Notes under the pieces: model-generated
Seen by the model: the letters and a program-made list of their open reading frames with translations, nothing else
Told to the model about the DNA's origin: nothing
Databases searched by the model: none
DNA from: Limnanthes douglasii subsp. nivea
Lineage: Eukaryota; Streptophyta; Magnoliopsida; Brassicales; Limnanthaceae
Reading direction: 5' to 3'
NCBI GenBank assembly: GCA_036936605.1
Contig: JAUPFV010000005.1
Span: forward strand, 122,072,453 to 122,136,452
Length of the DNA: 64,000 nucleotides
Shown: in pieces, positions 23,484 through 35,675 of the stretch
How the letters are laid out: each line of letters opens with the position of its first letter
Position numbering within the stretch: the stretch's first letter is position 1
Program-made: the position numbers and the translations under genes

Positions 23484-23743
23484 TATGCCTTCTTTAAAAT
23501 TGTTGTGTGTAATATGAGGAGATCGAATAAATTGAATACTTATTAAACACCCCACTCTCAGACGAGGTATCTTTGAGATTGTCGGATTTATTAAACACTT
23601 AACCATCGTATCTTATGCCTTCTTAAAAATTGTTGTGGGTAATATGAGGAGATCGGATAAATTGAATATTTATTAAACACCCCCACTCTCAAATGAGGTA
23701 TCTTTGAGGTGATCAGATTTATTAAACATTTAACCAGATTTAT
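23484..23743 (+). repeat. two tandem 130-bp units in the 3' untranslated region
   Basis: Units begin with TATGCCTTCTT at 23484 and 23614. Each carries TAATATGAGGAGATCG, TTATTAAACACCCC and GAGGTATCTTTGAG. Tat-lineage elements are known to carry variable tandem repeats in this region. Confidence 0.9.
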
Positions 23744-24064
23744 TAAACACTCATGATCGAAATTATTCCACACTTTCAGCCTTTAAAATAAAATATTGTT
23801 GAAGTGATTTAATAAATTAAACATTTATTTAAAAAGTCGGAGAAATTAAATATCGGTTAAAAATTAGCCATATGAAGAAAAATAAGTTCGTACGAAATAA
23901 AGACTTAACATTATATCTTGATTGAAACAAGTTCGATCCACAATCATAAAAATTTCTTGGGCATCCAAGGACTTTGGTTTACAAGACAAGGGTTGAAAGA
24001 GATAAACATATGCCTTAGCCATCCAAGGCCTTTAGTTTTGAACATAAAAACAAACACTATAACC

Positions 24065-25760
24065 TTAGGGCTTGTCCCCTTCAGTTTTTTGCTTACCTTC
24101 ATCTTTATTGGGAATCTTAGTATCAAATTTTGAGCTTTCACCAGTTCTTTCGTCAAAATCATCTTCACTTGAATAACCATACTTATCACCATCCACCATG
24201 GTGTTAAAATGTGTCTCTTCGGAAAGGTCCAAGGGTCCTCTTTGGAAAGGTCTAATGGAATAGCAGAACCATGTCCGACTTAACCTCCTCGTCTCTCTTT
24301 TCTAAGGAATCCACTACCCCAGCAGCATACTTCTCTATGGTTGCAACTATCTCTTGAGTCTTGATGTCCTGTAGAGATTTGTTCTATTTTTATTTCTCTA
24401 AAAGAGCTTATCCTAGTTTTTATTTATATTCGGTTAAAGCAGCAATCGTGTTTGTGTTGGTGGTTTGTTTTTTCTTCAAGGTTTTGATATATCTAGAGGA
24501 ATTGGTTTCCAAGATAAAATATTTTGTATGGATCTCCTCTTGAGCACTCTTGGACTAGCGCAGTTTGGTAGCCAAGTCCTCCTTCTTTTTGTTTAAAACT
24601 TCTATTCTTTGCTGAGCAGTGGAGAGATCGGTCTTTAAACTCTGGTTTGTTGTGGTAAGAGTGCCGATGTTCTCATCTTTCTCCCTGAGTTGCCTCTCCA
24701 AATCCACTATTGGCCTAATAAATCCCAAAACTGCATGGCCTAAGGTGTCATGTTCGCTTGACACCTCGAAGATTTTCCATTATAAGTGACGGCATTGGGA
24801 ATAGTGGGTTGAGGGAATAATCCATCAAAATCATCATTGTCCAGGTCGCTGAAGTACATGTTGTGAAATTCATCAAAGTTGACATGTTCTTCAATAGATA
24901 GCTGGTTAGCCGTGAGAAACATTGGAGGAGAAGGGTCAGCTTGTTCCTCTACCTGTGGAGGAACATCGGGTGGGAGTGCAGGATTGTCAACCGGAGGCCG
25001 GAGGATTACCTCTGACCCTATGTTACTCTCGTTCTTCTTCTTGGTTCTTCGATCTTCGCCTTCCTTAGGCCTCTTATGACCTCTCTTATTAGCCTGAGGG
25101 GATTGATCTGATTCCCCAATTTCCCCAACTGTTGCAGCCATAACTTCCAACAAGACAGCATTTATCCCTTCAGGATTCTCAAAACTGGATGCTTCGGGAT
25201 TCTAGAGAGATGGATTAGTTCCAGTCTTTTTCTTCTTCATCATCTTGTCTAGATGACTAGGAGCTTTACTCCGGGCTGGCAAGTAAAGTTTGCCATCATT
25301 TTCCTATGTCCCTCTCAATATAACATCTACTGGAGGGGGTGGTCAGTTGTTCCCATATGAGGTCTCTACTTCCAGTTATGTTTCACATGTGATCCCTCAA
25401 CATATTTCCCGAGGTGAAACAGTTATGACAGCCAAGCCCCGTGTTTCCGATGCCCATTGTTTCAATTTGCCAAATGTAGCTTTTCCAGCCTCCAAATGCT
25501 CAAGAAACATCTTTGAAAGCACTGCAAAATAAAAACAACAGTCAGTTCGGTCTATACAATAGAGAGTTTGAATATAAATATAAGAACGAAAGGAGTGTTA
25601 CATGAGGTCCTCCAATACCTAGTTAGTTGACTCGGATTTATTTGGTAGTTGATATTTTTGTCATTTTCTCAGGCTCCGCTAATGAACAAAAACAGGTTTC
25701 TTCAGGATTTCTCACCCTACACGCCGTTCACTACCTTGTAGTCATTCCTTATCTTGTAGT
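24065..25760 (-). pseudogene. antisense gene of element A: end of exon 1, intron and exon 2
   Basis: This is the downstream part of the minus-strand gene whose start lies at 37043, cut off by element B. From 25760 the exon reads on with recognisable SGA-stop-ENDKNINYQINPSQ (TGA for the conserved Trp) to a donor-like GTAACA at 25601. The intron is 25522-25601 and exon 2 starts at 25521. Exon 2 shows KHLEAGKATFGKL-type sequence, a basic stretch (KRGHKRPKEGEDRRTKKK), an acidic segment around 24880, then a coiled coil (24764-24555, DLERQLREKDENIGTL). It ends with GYSSEDDFDERTGESS and a TAA at 24065. Several stops and frame changes are present. It matches element C's exon 2 throughout. Confidence 0.75.
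25522..25601 (-). other. predicted intron of antisense gene, element A
   Basis: 80 nt on the minus strand, from GTAACA (decayed donor; GTAAGT in B and C) to TTTTATTTTGCAG. Confidence 0.65.
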
Positions 25761-26069
25761 TGATAAGGAAATATATTCCTTAGGGACTTAAATGTAATTA
25801 ATAAGGACTTGAATGATAAGTTCTATTAATATAAGGTAAGATTAAAGTTTTACAAGAAGAGTAAGGACTGAACTGTAAATAAACCCCTTATGTAACCGAA
25901 TTAGTAATTAACTCACTAGGCCTATTTAAAGAGGTCGAAGAGTCTGATTACACCTATGAAATAATCAGAAGCGAAAGATTATTTTCACTACCTAGAAATC
26001 TCTCTGTTGATTCTTGATCAATATTCTCAATCTTCTTAATTCAATCTTTATTCTCACCAAATTTCACCA
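25761..26069 (+). repeat. 5' LTR of element B
   Basis: Starts TGATAAGGAAATATATTCC and ends TTTCACCA. CCTATTTAAAGAGG near 25921 is the best TATA-like site. Confidence 0.97.
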
Positions 26070-26072
26070 AAT

Positions 26073-26090
26073 TGGCGCTAGAAAGAGGGG
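26073..26090 (+). promoter_or_regulatory. primer-binding site of element B
   Basis: TGGCGCTAGAAAGAGGGG lies three bases after the LTR. It differs from the TGGCGACC/TGGCGATC sites of C and A, so B probably uses another tRNA or is primed less well by the same one. Confidence 0.6.
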
Positions 26091-26173
26091 GCGAAGATAC
26101 CTTGATCGATAGATCAAAAATCGAGTCTCGAATTTGTTCGTTTTCTGAAGAATTTTGTTTATATTTTTGATGA

Positions 26174-28639
26174 TTGGAGATGAATTCAGAGGAAGGAGAT
26201 AATCCACCTGTTCGGAAAGATTTGGAAACGTTGAAATCTGATCTGCAAGAGAAAGAGGCAGGTAAGTCAATTCCGATTCAATCAAACCAATTTGATTTCG
26301 AAGGTAAAATGAATGAGATGATAAGAAAAGTGGCGGAGCTTGATGAATTTATTAAAAAGAAGCAAGGTAATAATGGCGCTAGACTTAGATCTAAAATAGC
26401 AAGAGGTGATCGGGATGATCAGTCGGATCCGTCAAATGACGATGGCGATGTTCAATATATACAGCGTAAAATACATTTTGAGCGTAAGAAGGAGCATAGT
26501 GGAATGAAAAGAAAAGGAAAGTTGCAGAAGCAGCGATATGTAGATTCTAGTGAAGAAGAGGATTTTGAAAGTTCGGAGTCGGATGAAACACCAAGATATG
26601 AGCATTCTCGAGGTCATTCAAGAGGAGGGGGATATGAGCTCCGACCAGCTAAAATGTATAAGGAAGGAAGGTAAAAGAAGGAAAGGCAAGCATATTCACC
26701 TCGGAAGATTTCTCCTCGGAAGTATTCTCCTCCGAAATTTGAAGGTGAGTCAAGTTTATATGCTACTGTGGGAATGAGGAACGAAGACCAGTTCGTTCAA
26801 GGAGTCGATTGGAGGGACTCACCATTGAATAGTGAGATTAGATCTGTGCCGCTTCTGAGGCGGTTCGACATTTCTAAAATTGACAAGTTTGATGGAACTC
26901 AAGATCCAGATGATCATATAGAACAATTCAAAAACTATATGACTAATTTCGAAGACGATGATAAATTGGTGTGTAGAGCATTCTCTCAAACATTCAAAGG
27001 AACTGCACTAAAATGGTACAACAAGATTCCTAAGGAGTCCATTGCAAATTTTAGAGGCTTTTACACAGCTTTTCGAAGATAGTTTGTGGGAAGTAAAGAA
27101 ATGAGAGCTAATGGAGATACGATAATACAATGTAAGCAAGCTGTGGGAGAAAAGTTAAAGGATTATACTAAAAGATTTGTGTCAACAAAAGCTGGATTAG
27201 ATGATTGTGAGGAGGTGGTGGCTATGGCGGCGTTTAGACAAGGATTGTTGCCAGGAGATTTAGCTGATGAGACTACAAGGCGTAGGGCATTAAAGTTTGG
27301 AGCTCTCATGACTCAGGTTGAAGATCAGATCAAAGTCGAAGAATCTACTCGGGTTCGAGGAGGAGGTAGTACTGTTCAGAAAGGGAATAGTCAAGTGAAC
27401 ACTTCGAATAATAATTCATCGCGCCCGAGGGGTAATCAAAATGTTTCTAATCGAGGAGGTTCAAACTCATACCAATGGGGTTCTTCGAGCTCATATCAAG
27501 GAGGTTCTAATCAACACAATTCTAATAATCAACACCAATTCAGATCAAGATCGAATGTGTGGGTGAGACCAGAATATTATGCGGATTTGACTGAAAGTGT
27601 GGCTTCGATATATGAGAAAACCACGGGAACAGTAAATTTCAGAAAGCCAGCAGCGATTAATAGGCCAAGAGAGGAGCGCAATAACAGGTTCTGCAGATAT
27701 CATGATGATATTGGACATGATACAAATGATTGTATTGCTTTGAAGAAGGAGATGCAGATTTTGATAGAGAATGGGAAATTGTTGGAGTATGTCAAAAAGA
27801 ATGCTAAAACCACAACTCAAAAGGTGGGTAATCCTAATTCTAAGCAGGAAAGTGCACTGATGATTTTAGATGCTGCAGGTGATGAATTTGATGTAGCTTC
27901 GGAATATGTCGACCCAGACCGTAGTCGATTGTTGCTGATGTTAGTTGATGAGCCGATGCGTAAGGGACATGTTCGAGATTTGTGTGCGTTCTTTGAGTCA
28001 CTGACAATATTTGGGGGAGATTCAATGACTAACAACACTAATAATTCGAGGAAGAGACATATAGTGAATTTAACGCATCAAATTGAAGGAGGAGCATCAA
28101 CATACCTAAGCAACAAAAAGGATGTCCCATTCATAATTTTTGATGGGGATGATTTGAGAGGAATTACTGGGCCACATGAAGATGCGGTGGTCATTGGAGC
28201 AGAAGTGTGTGGGTTGGAAATTCGACGAGTATTGATTGACACTGGAAGCTCTGCTAATGTGTTGTTCAAATCAACATATGATAGATTAACCGCTCCGCCT
28301 CAGATAGAAAGGTCAGAAAGAACTATAATTGGGTTTACTGGCGCGACAGCGAATGTTGTAGGGGAGTTTGAAGGTGAAATTTCTCTGGGAAAAGGGCCTT
28401 TCAAAAAGAAAGTACAAGTACTTTTTATGGTGGTAGATTGTCCGTCGAGCTACAATGCTATATTTGGAAGGTCGTGGCTGGCAAAAATGCATGCTATAGT
28501 TTCTACAGTTCACCAATGTTTGAAATTTGTAGTTGGGGATCGAATCGGTGTAGTTCGAAGTGACCAAAAAGTGGCTAGAGAGTGTTACGCTGCTGCGTTT
28601 GGACTACATGACAAAAGTACCGATGATCCAATGGAGAAA
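26174..28639 (+). pseudogene. gag-protease of element B, two nonsense codons
   Basis: One continuous frame from ATG 26174, interrupted only by TAA at 26672-26674 and TAG at 27080-27082. The second falls in FRR-stop-FVGSKE where element C has FRRQFVG, so it is a CAG-to-TAG change. The order is: charged N-terminus with Lys/Glu-rich helices; gag core (RRFDISKIDKFDGTQDPDDH near 26860, ALKWYNKIP); a Ser/Asn/Gly-rich linker (27360-27540); a zinc knuckle of the form C-x2-H-x4-GH-x4-C (FCRYHDDIGHDTNDC, near 27690); and an aspartic protease with IDTGSSANVLF (near 28237). The gag forms particles and the protease matures them. The frame ends at the conserved TAG (28640). Confidence 0.9.
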
Positions 28640-28648
28640 TAGCAGTTT
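28640..28648 (+). promoter_or_regulatory. UAG CAG UUU at the protease/RT junction, element B
   Basis: The protease frame ends AAA-TAG-CAG-TTT. The following G-run (28649-28653) appears one base short compared with A and C. Allowing for that, pol continues in the frame of gag-protease, as in A. Confidence 0.55.
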
Positions 28649-31600
28649 GGGGGTTGCCTTCTGGTGGTACAGATGAGGGAATTGATGAGCCGAGGTCAAC
28701 CCCGATTTCTGTGGTAGTAAGTGAAGAAATAGAAGAATACGTTTTCAATGATGGCAGAGTACTTCGAATTGGGACTTTATTGTCTTTGTGAGTGCGAGAA
28801 AGATTGTTGAATTTTTTGTCTAAGAACTTGGATGTGTTTGCTTGGAGGTCCGAGGATGTAGTGGGGGTCCTAATTGATATTATATGTCATAGCTTGGCGG
28901 TGGATTCGAAGATCAAGCCAATAATACAAAAAAGGAGAGCTTTTTTGTTGGAAAATTCCGAGGCCATAGTTCCTGAGGTAGATAGACTGTATAAGATGGG
29001 GCATATCCGGGAGTCCAAATATCCGAAGTGGACAGCTAATCCGGTAGTGGTAAAAAAGAAGAATGAAAAGTGGAGGATGTGTGTAGACTTCACAGATTTA
29101 AACAGAGCATGCCCAAAGGATCCTTTTCCAGTACCTCGAATTGATCAACTAGTGGATTCTACTTTTGGAAACAAAATTCTAACGTTTATGGATGCATTTT
29201 CAGTATATAATCAAATTCGAATGAATCCAGAGGATGAAGAGAGCACAACATTTATCACTGATCGAGGTCTACATTGTTATAGGGTGATGCCGTTTGGATT
29301 GAAAAATGCTGGGTCTACATATCAAAGGCTGATGAATAAGGCGTTTGCTTCGCAAATAGGGAGGAATATCGAAGTGTACATCGATGATATGCTTGTTAAG
29401 AGCAAAAGTGATGATGAACACATTGATGATTTAGAAGAGACGTTTTTAAATCTCAGAGCCATACAGTTGAAGTTGAACCCAGAAAAATGTACATTTGGAG
29501 TCCGATCTGGTAAGTTTCTAGGGTATGTGATTAGTGAAAGAGGAATTGAAATGGATCCAGAACAGTTGAAGGCTCTGACATCGATGTCTTCACCTCGGAA
29601 TATCAAAGAAGTGCAAATGTTAACAGGCAGGTTAGCAGCTCTGAACCGATTCATTTCTCGTTTTTCAGATAAGTGCTTGCCTTTTTTCCAGGTGCTGCGT
29701 CGACCAAATAACTTTGAGTGGACTTCGGATTGTGAAGAAGCTTTTATTAAGATCAAAAATCTTTTGTCCTCTCCTGAAATATTATCAAAGCCTCGAGAAG
29801 GTGAGCAACTATTTTTGTATATAGCGATATCGGATTATGCAGTGAGTGCAGTTCTGGTTAGTGAAGATTCAAGAATTTCGAGGCCCGTCTATTATGTCAG
29901 TAAAAGTTTGGTTGATGCTGAAAAACGTTATTTGAAGCTCGAAAAATTGGCATTGTGGTTCGAACCTCTTATCCATTGAAAAACGTATCGCAAAAACCAG
30001 ATATCTCAGGAAGAATGACTAAGTGGTCTGTTGAATTGGGAGATTTCGATGTGTTATTCTCTCCGCGAACGGCTGTCAAAGCTCAGGCCTTAGCAGATTT
30101 CTTTGTTGAGTTTCATTCGAGTAGATCCGAAGAGAAAGAAGGTGAAAAAATGGACACAAATCCGACGTGGACGGTGCGAACTGATGGAGGATCTAGTAAT
30201 AAAGGGTCGAGTGCAGGAGTTGAATTGGTGGCACCAACAGGGGAGTATATGTTTCAAGCTATAAGATTTGGATTTCATGCTTCGAATAATGAAGCCGAAT
30301 ATGAAGCTGTGCTAGCAGGATTGCGGTTAGCGAAGATTTGTGGAGCAATATTCGTGCGCTTAGAAACAGATTCGCAGTTGGTAGTTAACCATGTTAAAGG
30401 AATGTCAGAGGCTAAAAAAGACCGTTTAATGTTGTATTTGCAAGAACTTCAAAATGTGATGGCACAGTTTGAAAATGTTGAGGTGGAGCATATTCGAAGA
30501 GGTAACAACACAATGGCTGATTCTTTAGAAACAATGGCTTACTCTGAAGAATATCCATGGATCGTGACACAACCACTACCTTCGATTATATCAAGCTCTG
30601 AGCAGTGTGAATTTGTTGAGGAGGTAATAAATGATTCGACGCACATTCGAGGAGATTGGAGAACTGATTTGTTAAACTTTCTTACAAAGGGAATACTACC
30701 TCTTGATAAGCACTTGCTCAAGAAAATAAGGAATAAGGCTCTTGGTTATGTGGTGTTGGATGGGATATTGTATAAGAGGTCTGTGTCGAGGCCATTATTA
30801 AGATGTTGGAGTAAGCATGAATCTCAAAACATTCTATCTGAATTACACGATGGAGACGGGTCAGCTCATTGTGGTTTCAAAGCTTTAACACGTAGGGTAT
30901 TGTTGGCAGGGTATTATTGGCCTACTATATTGCACGATGCCAAGTTATTAGTTCGAAGTTGTGATACTTGTCAAAGGTATGCACATTTAATACATAAACC
31001 AGCAGTACCCCTAATGACAATCTCTGAGGCGGTTCCTTTCGATAGATGGGGGATTGATTTGGTAGGACCATTTCCTATGGCTTCAGGTGGAAGACAGATG
31101 ATTATTGTTGCCGTTGATTATTTTTCGAAGTGGGCAGAAGCAGAGCCCTTAGCTGGAACAAAAGCTAAGGATGTGATCAAGTTTATTCTAAGTAACATCT
31201 GCTACCGTTTTGGAGTTCCTCGAAAAATAATAACGGACAACGGTCCCAATTTAATAACAAGGAAATGGATTCTTTTTGCTCTTCGAAAGGATTACAGCAA
31301 TGCTTTTCTACTCCTTTCCACCCACAAGCAAATGGGCAGGTGGAAGTTACAAATAGATCTATTTTGGAGGGTTTAAAGAAAAATTTGGCGGGAGCAGCAG
31401 GGAAATTGCCAAATTATCTTCAAGAAGTGTTGTGGGCATATCGAACAACCCCTAGAGAGGCCACAAAAGAGACTCCTTTTTCTTTGGTGTATGGAATAGA
31501 TGCTGTGTGCCCTGCTGAATCTACATTTCCTTCCTACAGGTTATTGCGATATTCCGAAGTAGATAATGATGAAGCTAGAAGGGTTGAGCTTGATTTGTTA

Positions 31601-31891
31601 GAGGAAAAAAGGGTCAAAGCACATTTGAATGTGGTTCATTATCAAACCTTAATGAGAAGCAGGTACGATGCTAAAGTTAAGAAGAGAGAGTTCAAGGTTG
31701 GCGATAAAGTGTTGCGAAAGGTATTTCTTCATACTAAGGACAAGCACCTCAGAAAATTGGCTCCGAATTGGGAGGGTCCTTATGAAGTCAGAATGAAGGT
31801 CAAGCCAGGGACATACAGGTTGTCTGATCGTGAAGGGAGGATGCTCAAACACCCTTGGAATATAGAACATTTGAAATTGTATTGTGAGTAA
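28649..31891 (+). pseudogene. pol (RT, RNase H, integrase) of element B
   Basis: The leader DEGIDEPRSTPISVVVSEE matches A and C and is followed by an in-frame TGA at 28789. RT fills 28792-29950: FTDLNRACPKDPFPVPRID, FMDAFS, PFGLKNAG and catalytic YIDDMLVKS (near 29377). About 58 bp are missing at 29955, which removes the segment between KLEKLAL and VRTSYPLKNV and shifts the frame. RNase H (29960-30530) has VRTDGGSSNKG, NEAEYEAVLAG and ETDSQL. Integrase shows the HHCC finger (HDGDGSAHCGF to SCDTCQRY), GIDLVGPFP, ITDNGPN and NGQVEVTNR for the D, D and E residues. A one-base loss near 31250 shifts the frame before the Glu. The tail ends HPWNIEHLKLYCE. Overall intact in length but not functional. 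Confidence 0.9.
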
Positions 31892-31917
31892 AATTGAACT
31901 TCGAATTTTTACAAGAC

Positions 31918-31970
31918 AGGCATACTCTTTCCTTATATGTTGGCCCAGAAAGGTTTTAATGAGGTGTCTG
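31918..31970 (+). other. conserved post-pol noncoding motif, element B
   Basis: AGGCATACTCTTTCCTTATA followed by TTGGCCC and AAAGGTTTTAATGAGGTGTC, collinear with the same motif in A and C and 27 bp after the pol stop. Confidence 0.65.
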
Positions 31971-32302
31971 GTTAATATTGAATTTCATAATAAAATTTCT
32001 TTTGGCCATTGGTTGTTTAGTATGATGAATGATTTGTTATCTTGGTAACTTGGCAAAGACTGATCATCTTTGAAAGTTGACCAAGAATAATTTTCCAAAG
32101 CAATAGCTTTGAAGAAACAACCTATTTCGAGGTGCCACGTCTTATGAGTGCATCTAATTTTTGAAGTGCCATGTTTTATAAGTACACCAGAATTTTGAAA
32201 TATTAAGAAAGTTGCTTGTTTCATCGGATAAAACTTGAAGCTTACAAAAAGGAGAAAACTACTTAATTAAAACACACAAAAAACAAGCGCGACATATATA
32301 AT

Positions 32303-35108
32303 CTACTGTTTAGTCTTCCTCTTCTTTTGATGATCCTCAGAAGCATCATCTTCTTCTGAGGAGCTTGATGGCACCTCGAATGCTTCCTTTGGACGATCTT
32401 CTTCTGGGACTTGTTTCCAAAATTCTGATAAATTCAACCTTGGATAGGCAGCATGGATTTCTCGAAGAAGGTTGATAGCTGTATCAGTTTGAGCTTTCTT
32501 GATACCATTAAGCATCACAGAACCAACAGCAGCTTCGGCTTTCTTGACGGCAGCCTTCTTTTCCTGCTCGAATCCTGTTTGAAGCGCAGACAGTTGAGTT
32601 TGACAATTTTCCAGTTTTTCCTGAGTTTCCTTAACAAGTTTTTCAGCATCGATAGATTTTTTCTTTTCCTCGGACATGGCAGTAGAATGTTGAGATTTTA
32701 GATTTTCAAGAGCCAGACGATGAGAAGTCTCCAAAGCTTCGATTTTTTCTTTATGCTCTTTAAGAAGCTTTCTTTTTCAGCCTCGAAATGTTGAAGTGCT
32801 TCATTTTTCGAAGCCTTTTCAGATTCTGTTTCCTTTTTGCTCTTGATTAATTCTTGTGCAAGGAGCTCCAATTGTGTATGAGAATTGTTCACTTCTTCAC
32901 ACAATTTTTTGGCTGCAGCACTTAAATTAGTAAAAGGTCGAAGGATTGAAGTTACCTCATCGGATCTGTCACGGTTGGGCACGTTTGATGGGTGATGATG
33001 AGCAGGAACGATTGCATTAGATGTTGAAGTTATGGAAGCCTCGGTAGAAGTTGATGGAATGGTGTTGACAGGTCGAGAATCTTCACCAGTGATTGTAAAA
33101 TCCCCGCTCGAGTTGAAATCTTTGAGGTTAAGATATTCAATTTCTTGGCTATTTCCTAGTGTCAATCCCCCTTGAGGATTTTCTTCAATGAAGATTTTCT
33201 CATGCACTTCGGAAGCCAATACCTCTTCGAGCATGTCAGCTTCGTTCTTTTTCTTTGGAGTGGTGGACTTGCTCTTTTTCTTCTTTGGAGTATTGTTTTC
33301 TTTCTTTTTCTTTTTTAGTGCAGGTTCGTCCTCTTCGGATATTGGAGGAAGTTGAGATGCATGCACTTTTCGTTTCCCTGCAGGCTTCGAATGTTTGGAA
33401 GGGTTAGCCTTGCTTGTGTTGGGTTTTTTTAGGGTTAGCTTTCCCTTCTTTTTTAATGGCAGGTGACTGTCAGATCGATTCCTGGTGGGAAGGTAGGTTT
33501 TCCCATCTGGTGCGAGAATTCTTTGGACCGCTTCGATTGGATCTGGGGGGAGCATCGGATCTTCAGGGAAGTCAGCTCCCAAGGTTATGCGCCACAGATG
33601 ACTGTTGACGAAGTTGATTGGTTGAAAGGTTGAGTGAAAGCCATTTCCCCAGGCTTTCTCTGCCCACTCAGCCATTCTTTGGAAGATAACCTTTGCAGTC
33701 TTTCGACGACCTTTAAATCTCCTCGGAATTTCTGAAAAAAGAATAAACAGTTAGATAAGTGGACTTGGTTAATTTGGCTAGGCTTAATAAGTTAAAAAAC
33801 AAATGTTAACAATACAACAATGATTTACTTACTGCTATCTCTCCAGGTGAGAGTAAGTTTTGAGGGGTTGTCATCGGAAATCTCTTTACCATTTTCCCAA
33901 GCTCCTGATAAAAAGACAAATCTTTGCTTCCAAAATTTATCAGCTTTGAGGAGGTCGTCGATAATCTTCAGATCATCCTCCAAGGTTAGGTAGTAGAATG
34001 GTAAAACTGGACCATTTGAGATTTTGGTCAGTGAGATGAAGTCTTCTATTTCGAGGGGGATGCTTCCTAGCCTCGATACCATGATAGCAGAGAATAAAGT
34101 GAACAGCTGGTTTGGAGTGACTTGTGTTGGGCACAACCCAAGAATTTTGAAGTACCTCACAATCATTGGATCAAGGGGAAATCGAAGTCCCCGGTTGAAA
34201 AGCTCGGGGTAAACTACCAGTTCGTTCTTCTGACAACTCAGAGGTGTTTCTCCTTCTACTGGTAGTCGAAGAACAATGTTGTCTGTTAATCCCCATAGTT
34301 TCTTGAGTTCTTCTTTTTCTGATTCGAGGTAGTAGGTGTAAGGTACATTTTTTAGGGCGAGAATGTACCGAGGACAAAGTGATTGAAGGTTTTCCTGAAC
34401 CAAGGCAGCAACATCTTCGGGGAGGGTAATAGGAGGTTTCTTTCCTCGAATTTTCTTTGGAGGGATTACCCCATCAGCCTCGGATTCCCCTTCGGCATCG
34501 GATTCAGTCGCTTCAGAATCATTTTCTTTGTTATTTTCTTCATCGGTAGCCTCATCGTGACGACTTCGAGTTTGAGTCTCAGTTTGAGTCACAAGAATTG
34601 GTTGACTATTCTCTGGTGTAGCGTCAACCATTTCTTGTGGGGGAGGAGAGGAGGTTTCTGCATCGTCACCCATTGCTAGAAAGGTTGATTTTTTGTGAAA
34701 TTTAACTTTAACGACTTCGGATTGTAGGACAGGTGATTTGAGTTGTGGTTTTTTGAGAGTTGGAGGTTGGTCAGAATTGACAGGCTTAGATTTTCGATGT
34801 GGTTTTAGTGATGGAGAAGTGGATTGATTTCGAGGAGGAGAAGATTGTTGGCTAGTTTCTGGGTTTGATGCTAAGTTTGGAGATGAATTAACTAGATTAG
34901 GATCGAAGTTACCATATTTGAAGGTGGTAGAGGAGAAACGAGGACCGTTGTAGATTAACCCAGCAGCTTTGTATTCTTTAGCTCTTTTTGAAATACAGAG
35001 ATAATCGTAAGCACCAAATACTTGATTACTAGAACCAGGGAAGAGATATTTCTTTGGTTTTCTTTGGTTTTTTGGTTTAGATCTTTTGTATTTAGGGTAC
35101 CTTCTCAT
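32303..35108 (-). pseudogene. antisense two-exon gene of element B (putative gypsy type transposon family), one frameshift
   Basis: Exon 1 runs 35108-33833 and is open: a basic start (MRRYPKYKRSKPKNQRKPKK), a long Ser/Pro/Glu-rich low-complexity part, then a folded part from about residue 235. That part includes LALKNVPYTYYLESEKEELK, the signature GLRFPLDPMIVRYFKILGLC, and FLSGAWENGK. This resembles the Pfam family 'putative gypsy type transposon' (Transposase_28). Exon 2 is 33731-32303: WAEKAWGNGFHSTF, a Lys-rich region (33350-33250), then a heptad-rich coiled coil and an acidic Ser-rich end (SSSSEEDDASEDHQKKRKTK). A one-base change near 32750 shifts the frame inside the coiled coil. About 900 residues in total. 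Exon 1 is open but the gene as a whole is broken, so I class it as a pseudogene. Tat elements are known to carry such extra ORFs; their function is unknown, and no DDE residues are visible to me. Confidence 0.8.
33732..33832 (-). other. predicted intron of antisense gene, element B
   Basis: Minus strand, 101 nt, GTAAGTAAATC at the donor and a strong pyrimidine-rich TTATTCTTTTTTCAG acceptor. Phase 1. Splicing joins TWRDS to KIPRRFKG, collinear with the junction in C (RSD to QLPKEF). Confidence 0.85.
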
Positions 35109-35270
35109 ATAATAGATGCTAATCTGGGAAGTTGTGTTTTTGTGACTGAAGAAGTGGTGTTTCTGGGGAAGGTAGCAGAAGATGAAGATGAAGGTTGATG
35201 AAGAACAAGATGAAGATGGTTTAGGAAAGAGACGATTTTTCTAAAAGGTTCTCAGTAAAGTGGAACTGAG

Positions 35271-35352
35271 TATTTATACTTAGAAAAAATGACGTTGAGA
35301 ATGGGAAAAGGCAAAACCAGTGAATCGTTTTCATTGGGTGGAATGTGAAACG
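35271..35352 (-). promoter_or_regulatory. putative antisense promoter, element B
   Basis: On the minus strand a TATAAATA box at 35278-35271 lies 163 bp before the antisense start codon. CCACGTTTCACATTCC at about 35355-35340 corresponds in position to the CACGTG-containing site of element C. A and C have similar pairs. Confidence 0.5.
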
Positions 35353-35424
35353 TGGGGGAAAACTTGTTGTGTCATAGATCTATCAAGAAGGGTCCAATCA
35401 GTCTTTCAAGTAGGGGTCAAGAGG

Positions 35425-35640
35425 TTCGAAGTAGAAGTAAAGATGTAATTTTGGTCAGAAGATTCGAAGTGAAAGTAAGGTTGTATTTCAAGTTGGTAGA
35501 TTCGAAGTGAGTGGGGAGGTTATCTGCACTTATTCTTAGATTCGAAGTGAAGTTGCAAGTCATTAGGCTCAATCATAATGAAGGGGCTGGATGAAAGAAG
35601 TTTTATTCACTTGGAGTAATGTTCGAAGAGTGAATAGTTC
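35425..35640 (+). repeat. degenerate 38-40-bp repeats with TTCGAA
   Basis: TTCGAAGT-(A/G)-GAAGT-type units start at 35425, 35463, 35501 and 35541 (spacing 38, 38, 40), with a fifth TTCGAA at 35632. They lie between the antisense promoter and the 3' LTR. Confidence 0.75.
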
Positions 35641-35660
35641 TTATAAAATTGTCTGTATAA

Positions 35661-35675
35661 GAACTATGGGGCTAC
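35661..35675 (+). promoter_or_regulatory. polypurine tract, element B
   Basis: GAACTATGGGGCTAC directly precedes the 3' LTR. A and C have AAAGGGGCTAC and AAAAAAGGGGCTCT at the same place. This is where plus-strand DNA synthesis is primed in LTR elements. Confidence 0.65.

Noticed and set aside
24361..25532. Plus-strand frames at 24361-24543, 24879-25079 and 25290-25532
   Set aside because: They lie opposite the recognised antisense gene of element A and have no conserved counterpart in B or C.
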